From contig JAEDHB010000005.1 in assembly GCA_016297265.1 (NCBI GenBank), forward strand, positions 1 through 63,219: a DNA stretch of 63,219 bases, read 5' to 3'. The stretch comes from Butyrivibrio sp. (GTDB lineage Bacteria > Bacillota > Clostridia > Lachnospirales > Lachnospiraceae). Positions within the stretch are counted from its first letter, which is position 1, and each line of letters opens with the position of its first letter. Of the stretch, positions 32,305 to 41,496 are shown one piece after another. Under the pieces are notes generated by a model that worked only from the letters and a program-made list of their open reading frames with translations, had not been told where the DNA came from and ran no database searches. The translations under genes and the position numbers were made by a program.

Positions 32305-34701
32305 TTATTTAAATGATGCCGGCAGTGTTACTGTGCCAAGTTCTGTTCCGCTTGCAGCATCCGTAATTGTAATTATTACTTCCGGAGATACTGCTTTATT
32401 CGGAGCCTTATCTTTACACTCAAATACATCCACATCAAGAGTATTTGCAATCTCTCCATATTTCTTCTGCGGAGCAGCACATACCTGTGGTGTTGTATAT
32501 TCCCCGTCAGTCAGAGTGTATTTATATTTGAATGTCAGTTTTACTTCTGTATTGTCATCAATAGTAACCGCCGCAGAAATGTCTGCTTTGTTAACTGTTG
32601 CAGTAATTGCATCTCCCTTGCTTACCACAAGAACAATCGCTGTTCCGGTGCCAACCTTATCACCAATGTTAGCTCCTTCGATGGCATATACTGTTCCGTA
32701 AGCAGCAGAGTTATATTCTTCTCTCGTAGTAACATTGGTAAGACCTGCATTCTTAAGAATTGTCTTTGCTTCTTCAGTACCTTTACCGATTACATTCTCA
32801 ATTACAACCTGTTTTGAGCCCTGGCTGATTACAATAATAATCGCTGTCGATACGGAAGCTTCCTTGTTAACCTCAGGTCCGCTCTGTGAAATTACGCTTC
32901 CCTTTGGAACTGAATCGCTGCTTGCGTACTGTCTTTCGATATTCTTAAATCCCTTTGATTCAAGAAGTTTAACTGCCTCAGCTTCTGTTTTTCCAACAAC
33001 ATTAGGAACCACAGCCTTAACATCAGCCTTCTTGATATACAATGTAACTACAATTGTAGAACCTGTTGTAACCTTTGTTCCTGCTTCAGGATTTGTATCC
33101 TTTACAGTATCAACAAGATTATCCTTGTCAGTTTCCTCGTACTTATATGAAGCTCTTAAACCGTACTGTTCGACTGCTTCCTCTAAATCACTCTTACTAT
33201 ATCCTACAAAGTTAGGCATATCAAAGGATGCTGTACCCTTACTAATAACAACGGTAATCGTTGTATGCTCATCAACCTGTGCACCTGCATCAAATCCCTG
33301 TCTGAAGATTTTGCCCTCAGGCTGGAGTTCTGAATAATCTTCTGTTGAAGATATGCCAAGATTACATTTTGCAAGTTCAGCCTTTGCTTCCTCAAATGTC
33401 ATACCAAGAACATTAGGAACTACCACCTTACCCTCTTCAACAGTTGTCTCCTGCTGTGTAGGATTGTTGGTTGAGCCACTCTTATTACCTGAGAAAAGCT
33501 TAACCATCTTAACAATAACAATTGTAGCTATAACAATGATAACAACACCTATTGCAATACCAAGAATGGTAATCACCTTATCCATCTTCTTTGACTCGGT
33601 ATTTTGATCCACGTTATCTTCGATATCCTCTTCTGCGTTCACATATTCTACCGCTTCGTCATCATATTCCTCTGATAAATCATCAGCCTCCTCAACCTCG
33701 GACTCCTCTTCCGTAGGCTCATGATAGCTGTCTGCGGTATTTTCCTGACGTTCCGTATCCATAACATCTATCTCTGCATTCTTCAAAGAAGCTTTCTTAT
33801 TGATTTCCTCCATTTCCTCAGGATTAATCATCTGGGTTGCTCCCGCAGGAACTACAGATGAGATAACAACAAAATTCTCATCAGGAGTAACAAGGGAACG
33901 CTTCAAATCAGCAATAAGCTCCGTCATGTTCTGATATCTTCTGTCAGTCTTTTTCTGGGTACATTTGAGTACTATCTGTTCAACACTGATAGGGATATCG
34001 TCAACATACTGTTTTGGAGAAACCATATCCTCCTGAATGTGCTGTAATGCAACATTGACAGTTGAATCCCCTTCAAAAGGAACCCTGCCGGTTAACATTT
34101 CGAACAATGTAATACCAAAAGAATAGATATCGCTCTTCTCATCGCTGTATCCGCCCCTGGCCTGTTCAGGTGAAATATAGTGGACGGAGCCCATAACGGA
34201 TGAATTGATTGTATTTGCGCTGGCCGCTCTTGCAATACCAAAATCCGTTACCTTAACTTTGCCTTCTTTGGAAATAATAATATTCTGCGGTTTGATATCA
34301 CGATGAACAATATGATGTTTATGAGCAGCTTCGATACCCTGTGCAACCTGAATTGCAACACTAACTGCCTCTCTTACACCAAGATGCCCCTTCTTCTCGA
34401 TATATTTCTTGAGGGTTATGCCTTCTACCAGTTCCATAATAATATAGTAGATGCCATCTTCTTCGCCTACATCATACACATTAACAATGTTAGAATGCAT
34501 TAATCCGGCGGCAGACTGCGCCTCAATACGGAATTTGGATACAAATGTTTTATCTTCACAATATTCAGGTTTAAGCACCTTGATTGCAACAAGCCTGTTT
34601 AATTTATGGCATTTTGCTTTATATACATCAGCCATTCCGCCTGTTCCGATTCTTTCAAGAATCTCATATCTGTCTGCTATGAACATTCCTTCTCTTAACA
34701 T
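32305..34701 (-). CDS. prkC: PASTA-domain Ser/Thr protein kinase
   Basis: A transmembrane kinase of 798 residues that senses peptidoglycan fragments or lipid II and signals to growth and division. The kinase domain (about 12-270) has GTGGMADVY at 19-27, Lys41, HRD at 133-135 and DFG at 153-155. A long acidic linker follows (EEESEVEEADDLSEEYDDEA), then a membrane segment near 372-395. Four PASTA repeats come next, each opening like VPNVLG. The last 99 residues (700-798) form an extra predicted beta domain I do not recognise. It lies 19 nt after its phosphatase prpC. Confidence 0.95.
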   Translation of the reverse strand: MLREGMFIADRYEILERIGTGGMADVYKAKCHKLNRLVAIKVLKPEYCEDKTFVSKFRIEAQSAAGLMHSNIVNVYDVGEEDGIYYIIMELVEGITLKKYIEKKGHLGVREAVSVAIQVAQGIEAAHKHHIVHRDIKPQNIIISKEGKVKVTDFGIARAASANTINSSVMGSVHYISPEQARGGYSDEKSDIYSFGITLFEMLTGRVPFEGDSTVNVALQHIQEDMVSPKQYVDDIPISVEQIVLKCTQKKTDRRYQNMTELIADLKRSLVTPDENFVVISSVVPAGATQMINPEEMEEINKKASLKNAEIDVMDTERQENTADSYHEPTEEESEVEEADDLSEEYDDEAVEYVNAEEDIEDNVDQNTESKKMDKVITILGIAIGVVIIVIATIVIVKMVKLFSGNKSGSTNNPTQQETTVEEGKVVVPNVLGMTFEEAKAELAKCNLGISSTEDYSELQPEGKIFRQGFDAGAQVDEHTTITVVISKGTASFDMPNFVGYSKSDLEEAVEQYGLRASYKYEETDKDNLVDTVKDTNPEAGTKVTTGSTIVVTLYIKKADVKAVVPNVVGKTEAEAVKLLESKGFKNIERQYASSDSVPKGSVISQSGPEVNKEASVSTAIIIVISQGSKQVVIENVIGKGTEEAKTILKNAGLTNVTTREEYNSAAYGTVYAIEGANIGDKVGTGTAIVLVVSKGDAITATVNKADISAAVTIDDNTEVKLTFKYKYTLTDGEYTTPQVCAAPQKKYGEIANTLDVDVFECKDKAPNKAVSPEVIITITDAASGTELGTVTLPASFK

Positions 34702-34720
34702 ACTTCCTCCTACACCAAAA

Positions 34721-35443
34721 CTATGGTTCTATTATGATTAATGAAATATTGTCTTTTCCACCGTGCTCATTGGCGGTATTCACCAGAATATCTGCTTTCT
34801 CATCAATTGATTTCCTGCTGTTAAGAATTGCAGCAATTTGCGCATCTTCAATCATATTGGACAATCCGTCCGAGCACAAAAAAACACAACTGACTCCGCT
34901 CAGTTCAACCTCAAACACATCCACAAGTACATCCTTGTCACCGCCTATTGCACGGGTGATGACATTCTTCTGCTTATGCGTTCTGGCTTCCTCCCTTGCC
35001 AAAGTTCCATTGTTTACCATCTCTTCAACCAAAGAATGGTCCTTGGTAATCTGCCTGAACATATCGTCAAGAACATATAACCTGCTGTCTCCGACATTGG
35101 CAACATACATGGACTTTCCTACAATGGTAGCCACCACCATTGTTGTTCCCATTCCCGTATAATCAGGCGAGGTTGCCGCCATCTGAACAAGCTTGGTATT
35201 GGCGTATTTAATTGCATCCATAATAACTGTAATAGGATTATCCTGAGTTGAGTTTCTGACAGCTTCAATAAACGACTGTACGGAAAATCTTGATGCAAGG
35301 TCACCTGCCTGATGGCCTCCCATACCATCTGCAACTATGTACAAGTTCGGAAGCTTACCCACCGGTTTGCTGGTACAGTATACATAGTCCTGATTGGTAT
35401 TTCTCATTTTACCTACATCAGTTAACGCATATGCATTAATCAT
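34721..35443 (-). CDS. prpC: PP2C-family protein phosphatase
   Basis: Dephosphorylates PrkC and its targets. The 240-residue Mn/Mg-dependent phosphatase has the family motifs VADGMGGHQAGDLASR, GTTMVVATIV, ANVGDSRLYVL, TRAIGGDKDV and FLCSDGLSNMI, with the metal-binding Asp residues in place, and ends KDNISLIII. It precedes prkC by 19 nt, so kinase and phosphatase are co-expressed. Confidence 0.95.
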   Translation of the reverse strand: MINAYALTDVGKMRNTNQDYVYCTSKPVGKLPNLYIVADGMGGHQAGDLASRFSVQSFIEAVRNSTQDNPITVIMDAIKYANTKLVQMAATSPDYTGMGTTMVVATIVGKSMYVANVGDSRLYVLDDMFRQITKDHSLVEEMVNNGTLAREEARTHKQKNVITRAIGGDKDVLVDVFEVELSGVSCVFLCSDGLSNMIEDAQIAAILNSRKSIDEKADILVNTANEHGGKDNISLIIIEP

Positions 35444-35474
35444 TAACTGCTCCTTATCATACCGATATCGAAAA

Positions 35475-36530
35475 TCACTCCTTCACGATATCAGCAATTT
35501 CGTCTTTGTAATGTTTTCTTAACTGTCCACAGGCACCATCAATATCCTTGCCCATTTCTCTTCTTATAGTAACATTTATTTTATTTTTTTCAAGTTTATT
35601 TTTGAACTTATTTATGTCTGCGGCCTCAGAACGTTCAAAATTTCTTTCTTTAACCGGATTGACCGGAATAAGATTAACATGGCAATTCAGACCTGCGATA
35701 AGCCGTGAAAGCTGTTCTGCGCACTCTGCGGAATCATTCTGCCCCTTCACCAGGCTGTATTCAAAAGTAACTCTGCGCCCTGTTTTTTCAACATAATACC
35801 TGCATGCTTCCACAATTTCCCTGACAGAATATTTGTTAGCTATAGGCATAAGCTTTTTTCTCATTTCATCATTCGGTGCATGCAGGGATATTGCCAATGT
35901 GGTGGGCAGACACATATCTGCAAATTCATATATCCTCGGCACCAGTCCGCAGGTGGAAACCGTCAGATTTCTGGCACTGATATTCAGTCCGTTTTCATCG
36001 GATAACAACTGTTGGAATTTGATAAAATTCTCAAAATTGTCAAAGGGTTCACCGGAGCCCATAACTACGACATTTGATACTCTTTCCCCTGTGGATGCCT
36101 GAATCCTGTATATCTGGTCCAGCATTTCGGAGGGGGTGAGGCTTCTTGCCAGTCCGTCAAGGGTTGATGCGCAGAATTTACATCCCATTCTGCAACCGGC
36201 CTGGGAGGATATGCATACCGAATTGCCGTGATGATAATGCATCAGTACACTTTCTATCAGATTGCCGTCATGCAGCTGAAAAAGATATTTTGCCGTTTTG
36301 TCCTCCTTTGACACCTGAACACGAACCTGTTTAAGTGCAACCAGAGTTGTGTTTTCCGTCAAAAGATCCCTTAGTTTCTGAGGTATATTGCTCATCCTGT
36401 CATAGCTGTCAACAAGCTTGACATGAAGCCATTCATATATCTGCTTTGCCCTGAATTTTGCTTCTCCAAGGGATGTGATATATTCAGTTAATTCTTCCAG
36501 ATTCATTGATTTAATATCTGTTTTGTCCAT
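35475..36530 (-). CDS. rlmN: 23S rRNA/tRNA A2503/A37 C2-methyltransferase
   Basis: A radical-SAM enzyme of 351 residues that methylates C2 of A2503 in 23S rRNA and A37 in some tRNAs. The iron-sulfur Cys residues are C113, C117 and C120 (CRMGCKFC), and a catalytic Cys lies in DGACGQL near the C-terminus. VVVMGSGEPFDNFENF and ISLHAPNDEMRKKLMP are family signatures. Cfr, the antibiotic-resistance relative, is less likely given this core operon position beside rsmB and prpC, the normal home of rlmN. Confidence 0.95.
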   Translation of the reverse strand: MDKTDIKSMNLEELTEYITSLGEAKFRAKQIYEWLHVKLVDSYDRMSNIPQKLRDLLTENTTLVALKQVRVQVSKEDKTAKYLFQLHDGNLIESVLMHYHHGNSVCISSQAGCRMGCKFCASTLDGLARSLTPSEMLDQIYRIQASTGERVSNVVVMGSGEPFDNFENFIKFQQLLSDENGLNISARNLTVSTCGLVPRIYEFADMCLPTTLAISLHAPNDEMRKKLMPIANKYSVREIVEACRYYVEKTGRRVTFEYSLVKGQNDSAECAEQLSRLIAGLNCHVNLIPVNPVKERNFERSEAADINKFKNKLEKNKINVTIRREMGKDIDGACGQLRKHYKDEIADIVKE

Positions 36531-36554
36531 ATCAATCAGTTCATCCTCAATTAA

Positions 36555-37868
36555 TCATTCTTTTCTGACAAAGGCGGAAATAAAAAATCCGTCATGTGTA
36601 TCATCCGGGAATATTTCAAAAGTATTTCCCACAGCACCTTCTATTTGCAGGTCAGCCGCCTCAAAAGGAAGCGTCCTTGCAATCCATTCGGCATTCTCCT
36701 TATTTTCACGGGGATTTAATGTACAGGTGCTGTATATCAGTTTTCCGCCGGGCTTAACATAAGCGGATACCGCCCGCAGAATCTCTCTCTGCAATTCTGC
36801 AAGACTATCCATATTTTCTCTGTTCATATTGTATTTTATGTCGGGCTTTCTTCCGATAATTCCAAGCCCTGAGCAAGGCAAATCCGCAATAACCGCATCC
36901 GCTATGCCGATATATTCTTCATCGGTTATCCTCGCGTCAAAGCATTCCGTTTTAACATTCTTCAAATCAAGACGCTCAAGATTTTCCTCAATAAGCGCAA
37001 CCTTCTGTTCCGTCAGGTCTCTGGAAATCACTCTTCCGCGACCCTTTAACAACTCCGCAACATGGGTGGTTTTGGAACCCGGTGCAGCACAGACATCCAT
37101 CACAAGGGCATTTTCCGGCGGATTCAATATACTTCCCACAAGCATTGAACTTATGTCCTGGATGGTAAAATATCCCTTATTGAATTCGTCCAGTTTCTCA
37201 ATATAATCATAATCTTCAATAAGAAGTGCCTCCGCAGGATATCCCGGCACAGTAACCTTAATTCCCTGTTTTTCCAGAAGGTCCGCCAGCTCCTTTGGAC
37301 TGCATTTTGTTGTATTGCACCTGATTGAAAGGCATCTTTTGGTATACTGGGATTTCAGCAGTTCCTTCGCCTTTTCCTCGCCATAGGCTTCCTTCCAGTA
37401 ATCAACGAGCCATTCCGGTGTGGAATATCTGATGCTGTCAGTCATTTTGTTTTCATCAAGAAGAGCATCCTTTTCTCGGCAAAGATTTCTCAAAACGCCA
37501 TTGACAAAGCCTCCCAGATTTACGAATTTTCTGCTTCGCGCCAGCTTTACCGCCTCATTGCACACAGCATAATCAGTGACACTGTCCATAAAAATAATCT
37601 GGTAAGCGCTCATCCTCAGAATATTTCTGATTACAGGCTTCATCTTATTTATTTTCACCTTGGAAAGGCTGTTGATACAATAATCCAGGGTTATCTTTCT
37701 CTCAACGGTGCCCTTAACCACTCTCGAAATAAACGCTCTGTCGCTGTGCTGCAGATAGCGGTATTTTGCAAGGGCATTCCTAAGAATAATATTGCTGTAC
37801 ATGCCCTTTTCATTGATTTCTATTAAAATATCAAGAATAATGCTTCTCGTATTGATTGTATTTTCCAT
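36555..37868 (-). CDS. rsmB: 16S rRNA (cytosine-967-C5)-methyltransferase
   Basis: Two-domain protein of 437 residues: an N-terminal NusB-like RNA-binding domain (about 1-140, with SRVVKGTVERKITLDYCI) and a C-terminal SAM methyltransferase. SAM motif VMDVCAAPGSKTTHVAELL, DLPCSGLGIIGRKPD with one active-site Cys, and YSTCTLNPRENKENAEW with the second Cys are all present. It follows fmt after 5 nt, the standard def-fmt-rsmB order. Confidence 0.95.
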   Translation of the reverse strand: MENTINTRSIILDILIEINEKGMYSNIILRNALAKYRYLQHSDRAFISRVVKGTVERKITLDYCINSLSKVKINKMKPVIRNILRMSAYQIIFMDSVTDYAVCNEAVKLARSRKFVNLGGFVNGVLRNLCREKDALLDENKMTDSIRYSTPEWLVDYWKEAYGEEKAKELLKSQYTKRCLSIRCNTTKCSPKELADLLEKQGIKVTVPGYPAEALLIEDYDYIEKLDEFNKGYFTIQDISSMLVGSILNPPENALVMDVCAAPGSKTTHVAELLKGRGRVISRDLTEQKVALIEENLERLDLKNVKTECFDARITDEEYIGIADAVIADLPCSGLGIIGRKPDIKYNMNRENMDSLAELQREILRAVSAYVKPGGKLIYSTCTLNPRENKENAEWIARTLPFEAADLQIEGAVGNTFEIFPDDTHDGFFISAFVRKE

Positions 37869-37873
37869 AAATT

Positions 37874-38797
37874 TTACCCAAGAATTGTTCCTGTTTCAAT
37901 ATTTGTTCCAAGCAAAAAATCATGGACGGACATTCTCTTTTTGCCCTCAAGCTGAACTTCTGATATTACCAGACCACCCTCTGCGGTTCCCACGGAAAAA
38001 GTGTTTTTGTCAACGGAATATATCTCGCCCGCTCCCGCTTTTCCATCCTTATCCACCGAAGCCTTCCATATTTTGATGGTCTTCCCGTTGAGGCCGGTAT
38101 ATGCACTTGGCCACGGATTCAATCCACGGATAAGTCTCTCTATCTCAACAGCGGATTTGGAAAAATCGATTAATCCGGTCTGTTTATCAAGCTTTGCGGC
38201 ATGGGTTGCACCCTCACCCTGTTTTACAGGGATAATTGTTCCATTTTCAAGTCCGTCAAGAGTCTTAACAAGCAATTTGGCGCCAAGAACGGCCAGCCTT
38301 TCAAACAGGCTTCCTCCTGTTTCATCCTCTGCAAGCTTGTATTTCTCAACCATAAGCATATCGCCGGTATCAACTCCCACATCCATCTGCATTGTGGTCA
38401 CTCCGCTGTACTCTTCACCGTCAATTACAGCCCACTGGATTGGCGCTGCCCCACGGTATTTTGGCAGTAAGGACGCATGAACATTGACGCAGCCGTATTT
38501 TGGCAGCTCCAGGATGCTCTTTGGTAAAATCTGTCCGAAAGCAACAACTACAATCACATCCGGATTGATTTCCCGAAGCACCTCTTCCATGTCCGAATCC
38601 TTTATTTTGACAGGCTGATACACCTTGAGATTATGTTCAACTGCAAGTTCCTTAACCGGCGGCATTTTAAGTTCTCCGCTGCGTCCCCTTGCTTTATCCG
38701 GCTGCGTGACCACCGCTGCCACTTCATGCCCTGCTTCAATAATTGCAGCAAGTGTATTCACTGCAAAATCAGGGGTTCCCATAAATACTACTTTCAT
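37874..38797 (-). CDS. fmt: Methionyl-tRNA formyltransferase
   Basis: Formylates initiator Met-tRNA with 10-formyl-THF. The 307-residue protein begins MKVVFMGTPDFAVNTL and has the catalytic-site region VNVHASLLPKYRGAAPIQWA, then TTMQMDVGVDTGDML. The C-terminal tRNA-binding domain includes RGLNPWPSAYT. It lies 9 nt after def; the formyl donor is supplied by fhs and folD upstream in the same gene block. Confidence 0.96.
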   Translation of the reverse strand: MKVVFMGTPDFAVNTLAAIIEAGHEVAAVVTQPDKARGRSGELKMPPVKELAVEHNLKVYQPVKIKDSDMEEVLREINPDVIVVVAFGQILPKSILELPKYGCVNVHASLLPKYRGAAPIQWAVIDGEEYSGVTTMQMDVGVDTGDMLMVEKYKLAEDETGGSLFERLAVLGAKLLVKTLDGLENGTIIPVKQGEGATHAAKLDKQTGLIDFSKSAVEIERLIRGLNPWPSAYTGLNGKTIKIWKASVDKDGKAGAGEIYSVDKNTFSVGTAEGGLVISEVQLEGKKRMSVHDFLLGTNIETGTILG

Positions 38798-38806
38798 TCT
38801 TCGCTC

Positions 38807-39271
38807 CTAATCTGCAACTGCATCCATAAGTTCGCCCTCAACATGGTCGATATACAAATCCCCGTCAAGATGAGCAATTTCATGGCATATTGCACGGGCC
38901 ATAAGTTCTTCACCTTCAACAATAATTTCATTCATATCAAGGTCATAGGCTTTTGCCTTGACATACATAGGTCTGGTGACAATGCCGAATTTACCGGGTA
39001 CACTGAGGCAGCCCTCCTGTCCGGTCTGGCTTCCGCTTGTCTCAAGAATTTCCGGATTAATCATAATTACCGGTCCCTCGCCCACATCAATCACAACCAC
39101 TCTCTTAAGTATTCCCACCTGCGGAGCAGCAAGACCAACTCCGTCAGCATCATACATAGTCTCAATCATATCGCTGATAAGTATCGAAAGTCTGTCATCA
39201 ACAGCCTCCACCTCTCTGCATCTCTTTCTGAGAATCGGATCACCCTCAACCCTGATATTTCTAAGTGCCAT
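38807..39271 (-). CDS. def: Peptide deformylase
   Basis: Removes the N-formyl group from new proteins. The three motifs are present: GVGLAAPQVG, QEGCLSVPG and ICHEIAHLDGDLYID (HExxH with Cys as third metal ligand). I set the start at ATG 39271 (MALRNIRVEGDP, 154 residues), because GGAGG lies 5 nt upstream; the in-frame ATG at 39283 includes that SD. The single Cys-Leu-Ser type and its length place it with type 1 deformylases. It sits between priA and fmt. Confidence 0.95.
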   Translation of the reverse strand: MALRNIRVEGDPILRKRCREVEAVDDRLSILISDMIETMYDADGVGLAAPQVGILKRVVVIDVGEGPVIMINPEILETSGSQTGQEGCLSVPGKFGIVTRPMYVKAKAYDLDMNEIIVEGEELMARAICHEIAHLDGDLYIDHVEGELMDAVAD

Positions 39272-39295
39272 ATTTTCCTCCAATTCCGGTATATT

Positions 39296-41494
39296 CTATC
39301 TGAAATCAAATAATACCTTAATGTTTTTCATGTTATTTTCCTGTATATATTTTTCAATTCTGTCCTTGACAGATACCAGCACGGAATTATCACTGCATTT
39401 GTAATATATCATTCTATAGTATATGTCATTAATTCTGTAAATAGTTGCATTTGCCGGTCCGATTACCTGCATGTTGTCCTCCACGTCCGATATTTCCTTC
39501 AAAATATTGGCTGAAGATGTAAGAAGTGCCTCGTCCTCACATGCAATCCTTAAGGACATCATATGTTTTACAGGGGGATATCCCAACAGCTGTCTGTATT
39601 GAATTTCCTCATTGTAAAAAGAATCGAAATCCTGATTTGCGGCATGTCGGATACAGCTGCTTTCAGGATCGTATGTCTGGATAACCACATTTCCTGACTT
39701 TTCGCCGCGGCCGGCACGACCCGCCGCCTGCGTAAGAATATCAAAAGTCACCTCGGAAGCTCTGTAATCCTGCGAGTGCAGGGATGTATCAGCAAGCAGG
39801 ACACCAACAAGTGTAACATTTGAAAAATCATGACCTTTGACAATCATCTGTGTACCGATGAGAATATCCGCCTCGCCGTTAGCAAATTTTTCAAGGATTG
39901 CCGCATGTCCGTCCTTTCCGCTTGTGGAATCCCTGTCCATACGCAAAACCCTTGCGCCCGGAAAAAGCTGTTCAGTCTGCTTTTCAACCTCCTGGGTGCC
40001 GGCCTTAAATGTTCCGATATGTTTCGAACCGCATTCAGGGCATACTCTGCCGAAAGAGGTTTCGTAGCCGCAATAGTGACAGATAAGTCTGTTGTTGCTG
40101 TGTTCCGTAAGGGATACATCACAGTGCGGACATTTGATTACAGTTCCGCAGGACCTGCAGTTGATGAAGCCCTTAAGCCCCCTTCTGTTCAAAAAAAGCA
40201 TAATCTGTTCTTTTTTTTCAAGGCGGTCCCTGATGAGTTCACTCAGTCTGTCGCTGAATACTGTACGGTTCCCCTTCCTTAACTCATCCCGCAAATCCAC
40301 TATATCCACATCCGGAAGGCTCGCATTGCCCGCCCTTTCATTAAGCCTGTACAGGTGATATTCACCCTTTTTTGCTCTGTAATAGGATTCCAGAGACGGC
40401 GTGGCAGAGCCGAGAATTACTTTTCCGCCACACATTGAGGCAATTTCGATTGCCGTTTCCCTGGCATGGTATCTCGGTGCATTTTCACTTTGGTAAGCAC
40501 CTTCATGTTCCTCATCAATTATTATCAATCCAAGATTGTTGAAGGGAGTAAACAGTGCCGAGCGCGGGCCAATCATTATTTTTAGCCTGCCCTCCGCCGC
40601 CATTCTGAATCTGTCATATTTTTCTCCCTTTGAAAGCCTCGAATTAATTATAGAAACAACATCTCCGAATCTTGAATAGAATCTCATTACCGTCTGGTAT
40701 GTAAGTGCGATTTCGGGGATAAGCACAATTACTTCTCTCCCCTTGGCAAGAACATGGGAAATCAGCTCCATATATACCTCGGTTTTGCCGCTTCCCGTAA
40801 CGCCCTTAATCAGACACGGAGTATTGTCATTATTCTCTATTTCTTCAATTATGGATTCTGTTACAAATCGCTGCTCCGAATTGAGCTCTACGTTCTTTTT
40901 TTCCATGCGTCCCGCATTGATGCTGTTGCGGAACACCTCATAGGAATTGATTTCAATATATCCCTTTTCCTCAAGAGATTTAACCGTTGATGCGCTGATA
41001 TTGAGTTTTCCCATTACCAGGGAATATTCCGTAACAGGATTTTCGCAGAGCGTGCGCAAAAGTCTTGCCTGCGCAGTTTTGTGTTTCTTATCACATTCCA
41101 TCGCAATATCAGCTGCTTCTTTTTCACTGATGAGAAGGGATATTGTGCGCCTGCTGTCCTGTTTTACCTTGTCCTTCACAGGCATTACCGTCTTCAGCGC
41201 ATTAATTATGGTAGAACCGTAATTATGCTTAATCCAGTAGGCCAGCTTAATCATTCCGGAATCCATCCGGACGCTGTCACTGACAACACCTTCAATCGGT
41301 TTAATCTTAGTCGGTTCAATCAACGCATCATCGCTTAGTTCTACCACATATCCGGTTATCTTTCTTCTGTTAAATAGTATTTCAACTTTGGAACCTATTT
41401 CCACCTGTTCCTCAAGTTCTGCCGGAATACTGTATTGAAAGGTTCTATCTAGTTTTTCATGGGAAATATCAACAATAATCCCGGCATATTTCAT
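39296..41494 (-). CDS. priA: Primosomal protein N' (replication restart helicase)
   Basis: A 3'-to-5' helicase of 732 residues that reloads the replisome at stalled forks. It has an N-terminal 3'-DNA-binding domain (about 1-100), Walker A GVTGSGKTEVYM, DEEH (IIIDEEHEGAYQ), GSATPSLESY, and a zinc region CRSCGTVIKCPHC followed by CHYCGYE and CPECGSKH, giving eight Cys. Helicase motifs V and VI appear in ILIGTQMIVKGHDF and TQAAGRAGRG. It lies 2 nt after murE. Confidence 0.96.
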   Translation of the reverse strand: MKYAGIIVDISHEKLDRTFQYSIPAELEEQVEIGSKVEILFNRRKITGYVVELSDDALIEPTKIKPIEGVVSDSVRMDSGMIKLAYWIKHNYGSTIINALKTVMPVKDKVKQDSRRTISLLISEKEAADIAMECDKKHKTAQARLLRTLCENPVTEYSLVMGKLNISASTVKSLEEKGYIEINSYEVFRNSINAGRMEKKNVELNSEQRFVTESIIEEIENNDNTPCLIKGVTGSGKTEVYMELISHVLAKGREVIVLIPEIALTYQTVMRFYSRFGDVVSIINSRLSKGEKYDRFRMAAEGRLKIMIGPRSALFTPFNNLGLIIIDEEHEGAYQSENAPRYHARETAIEIASMCGGKVILGSATPSLESYYRAKKGEYHLYRLNERAGNASLPDVDIVDLRDELRKGNRTVFSDRLSELIRDRLEKKEQIMLFLNRRGLKGFINCRSCGTVIKCPHCDVSLTEHSNNRLICHYCGYETSFGRVCPECGSKHIGTFKAGTQEVEKQTEQLFPGARVLRMDRDSTSGKDGHAAILEKFANGEADILIGTQMIVKGHDFSNVTLVGVLLADTSLHSQDYRASEVTFDILTQAAGRAGRGEKSGNVVIQTYDPESSCIRHAANQDFDSFYNEEIQYRQLLGYPPVKHMMSLRIACEDEALLTSSANILKEISDVEDNMQVIGPANATIYRINDIYYRMIYYKCSDNSVLVSVKDRIEKYIQENNMKNIKVLFDFR

Positions 41495-41496
41495 AC

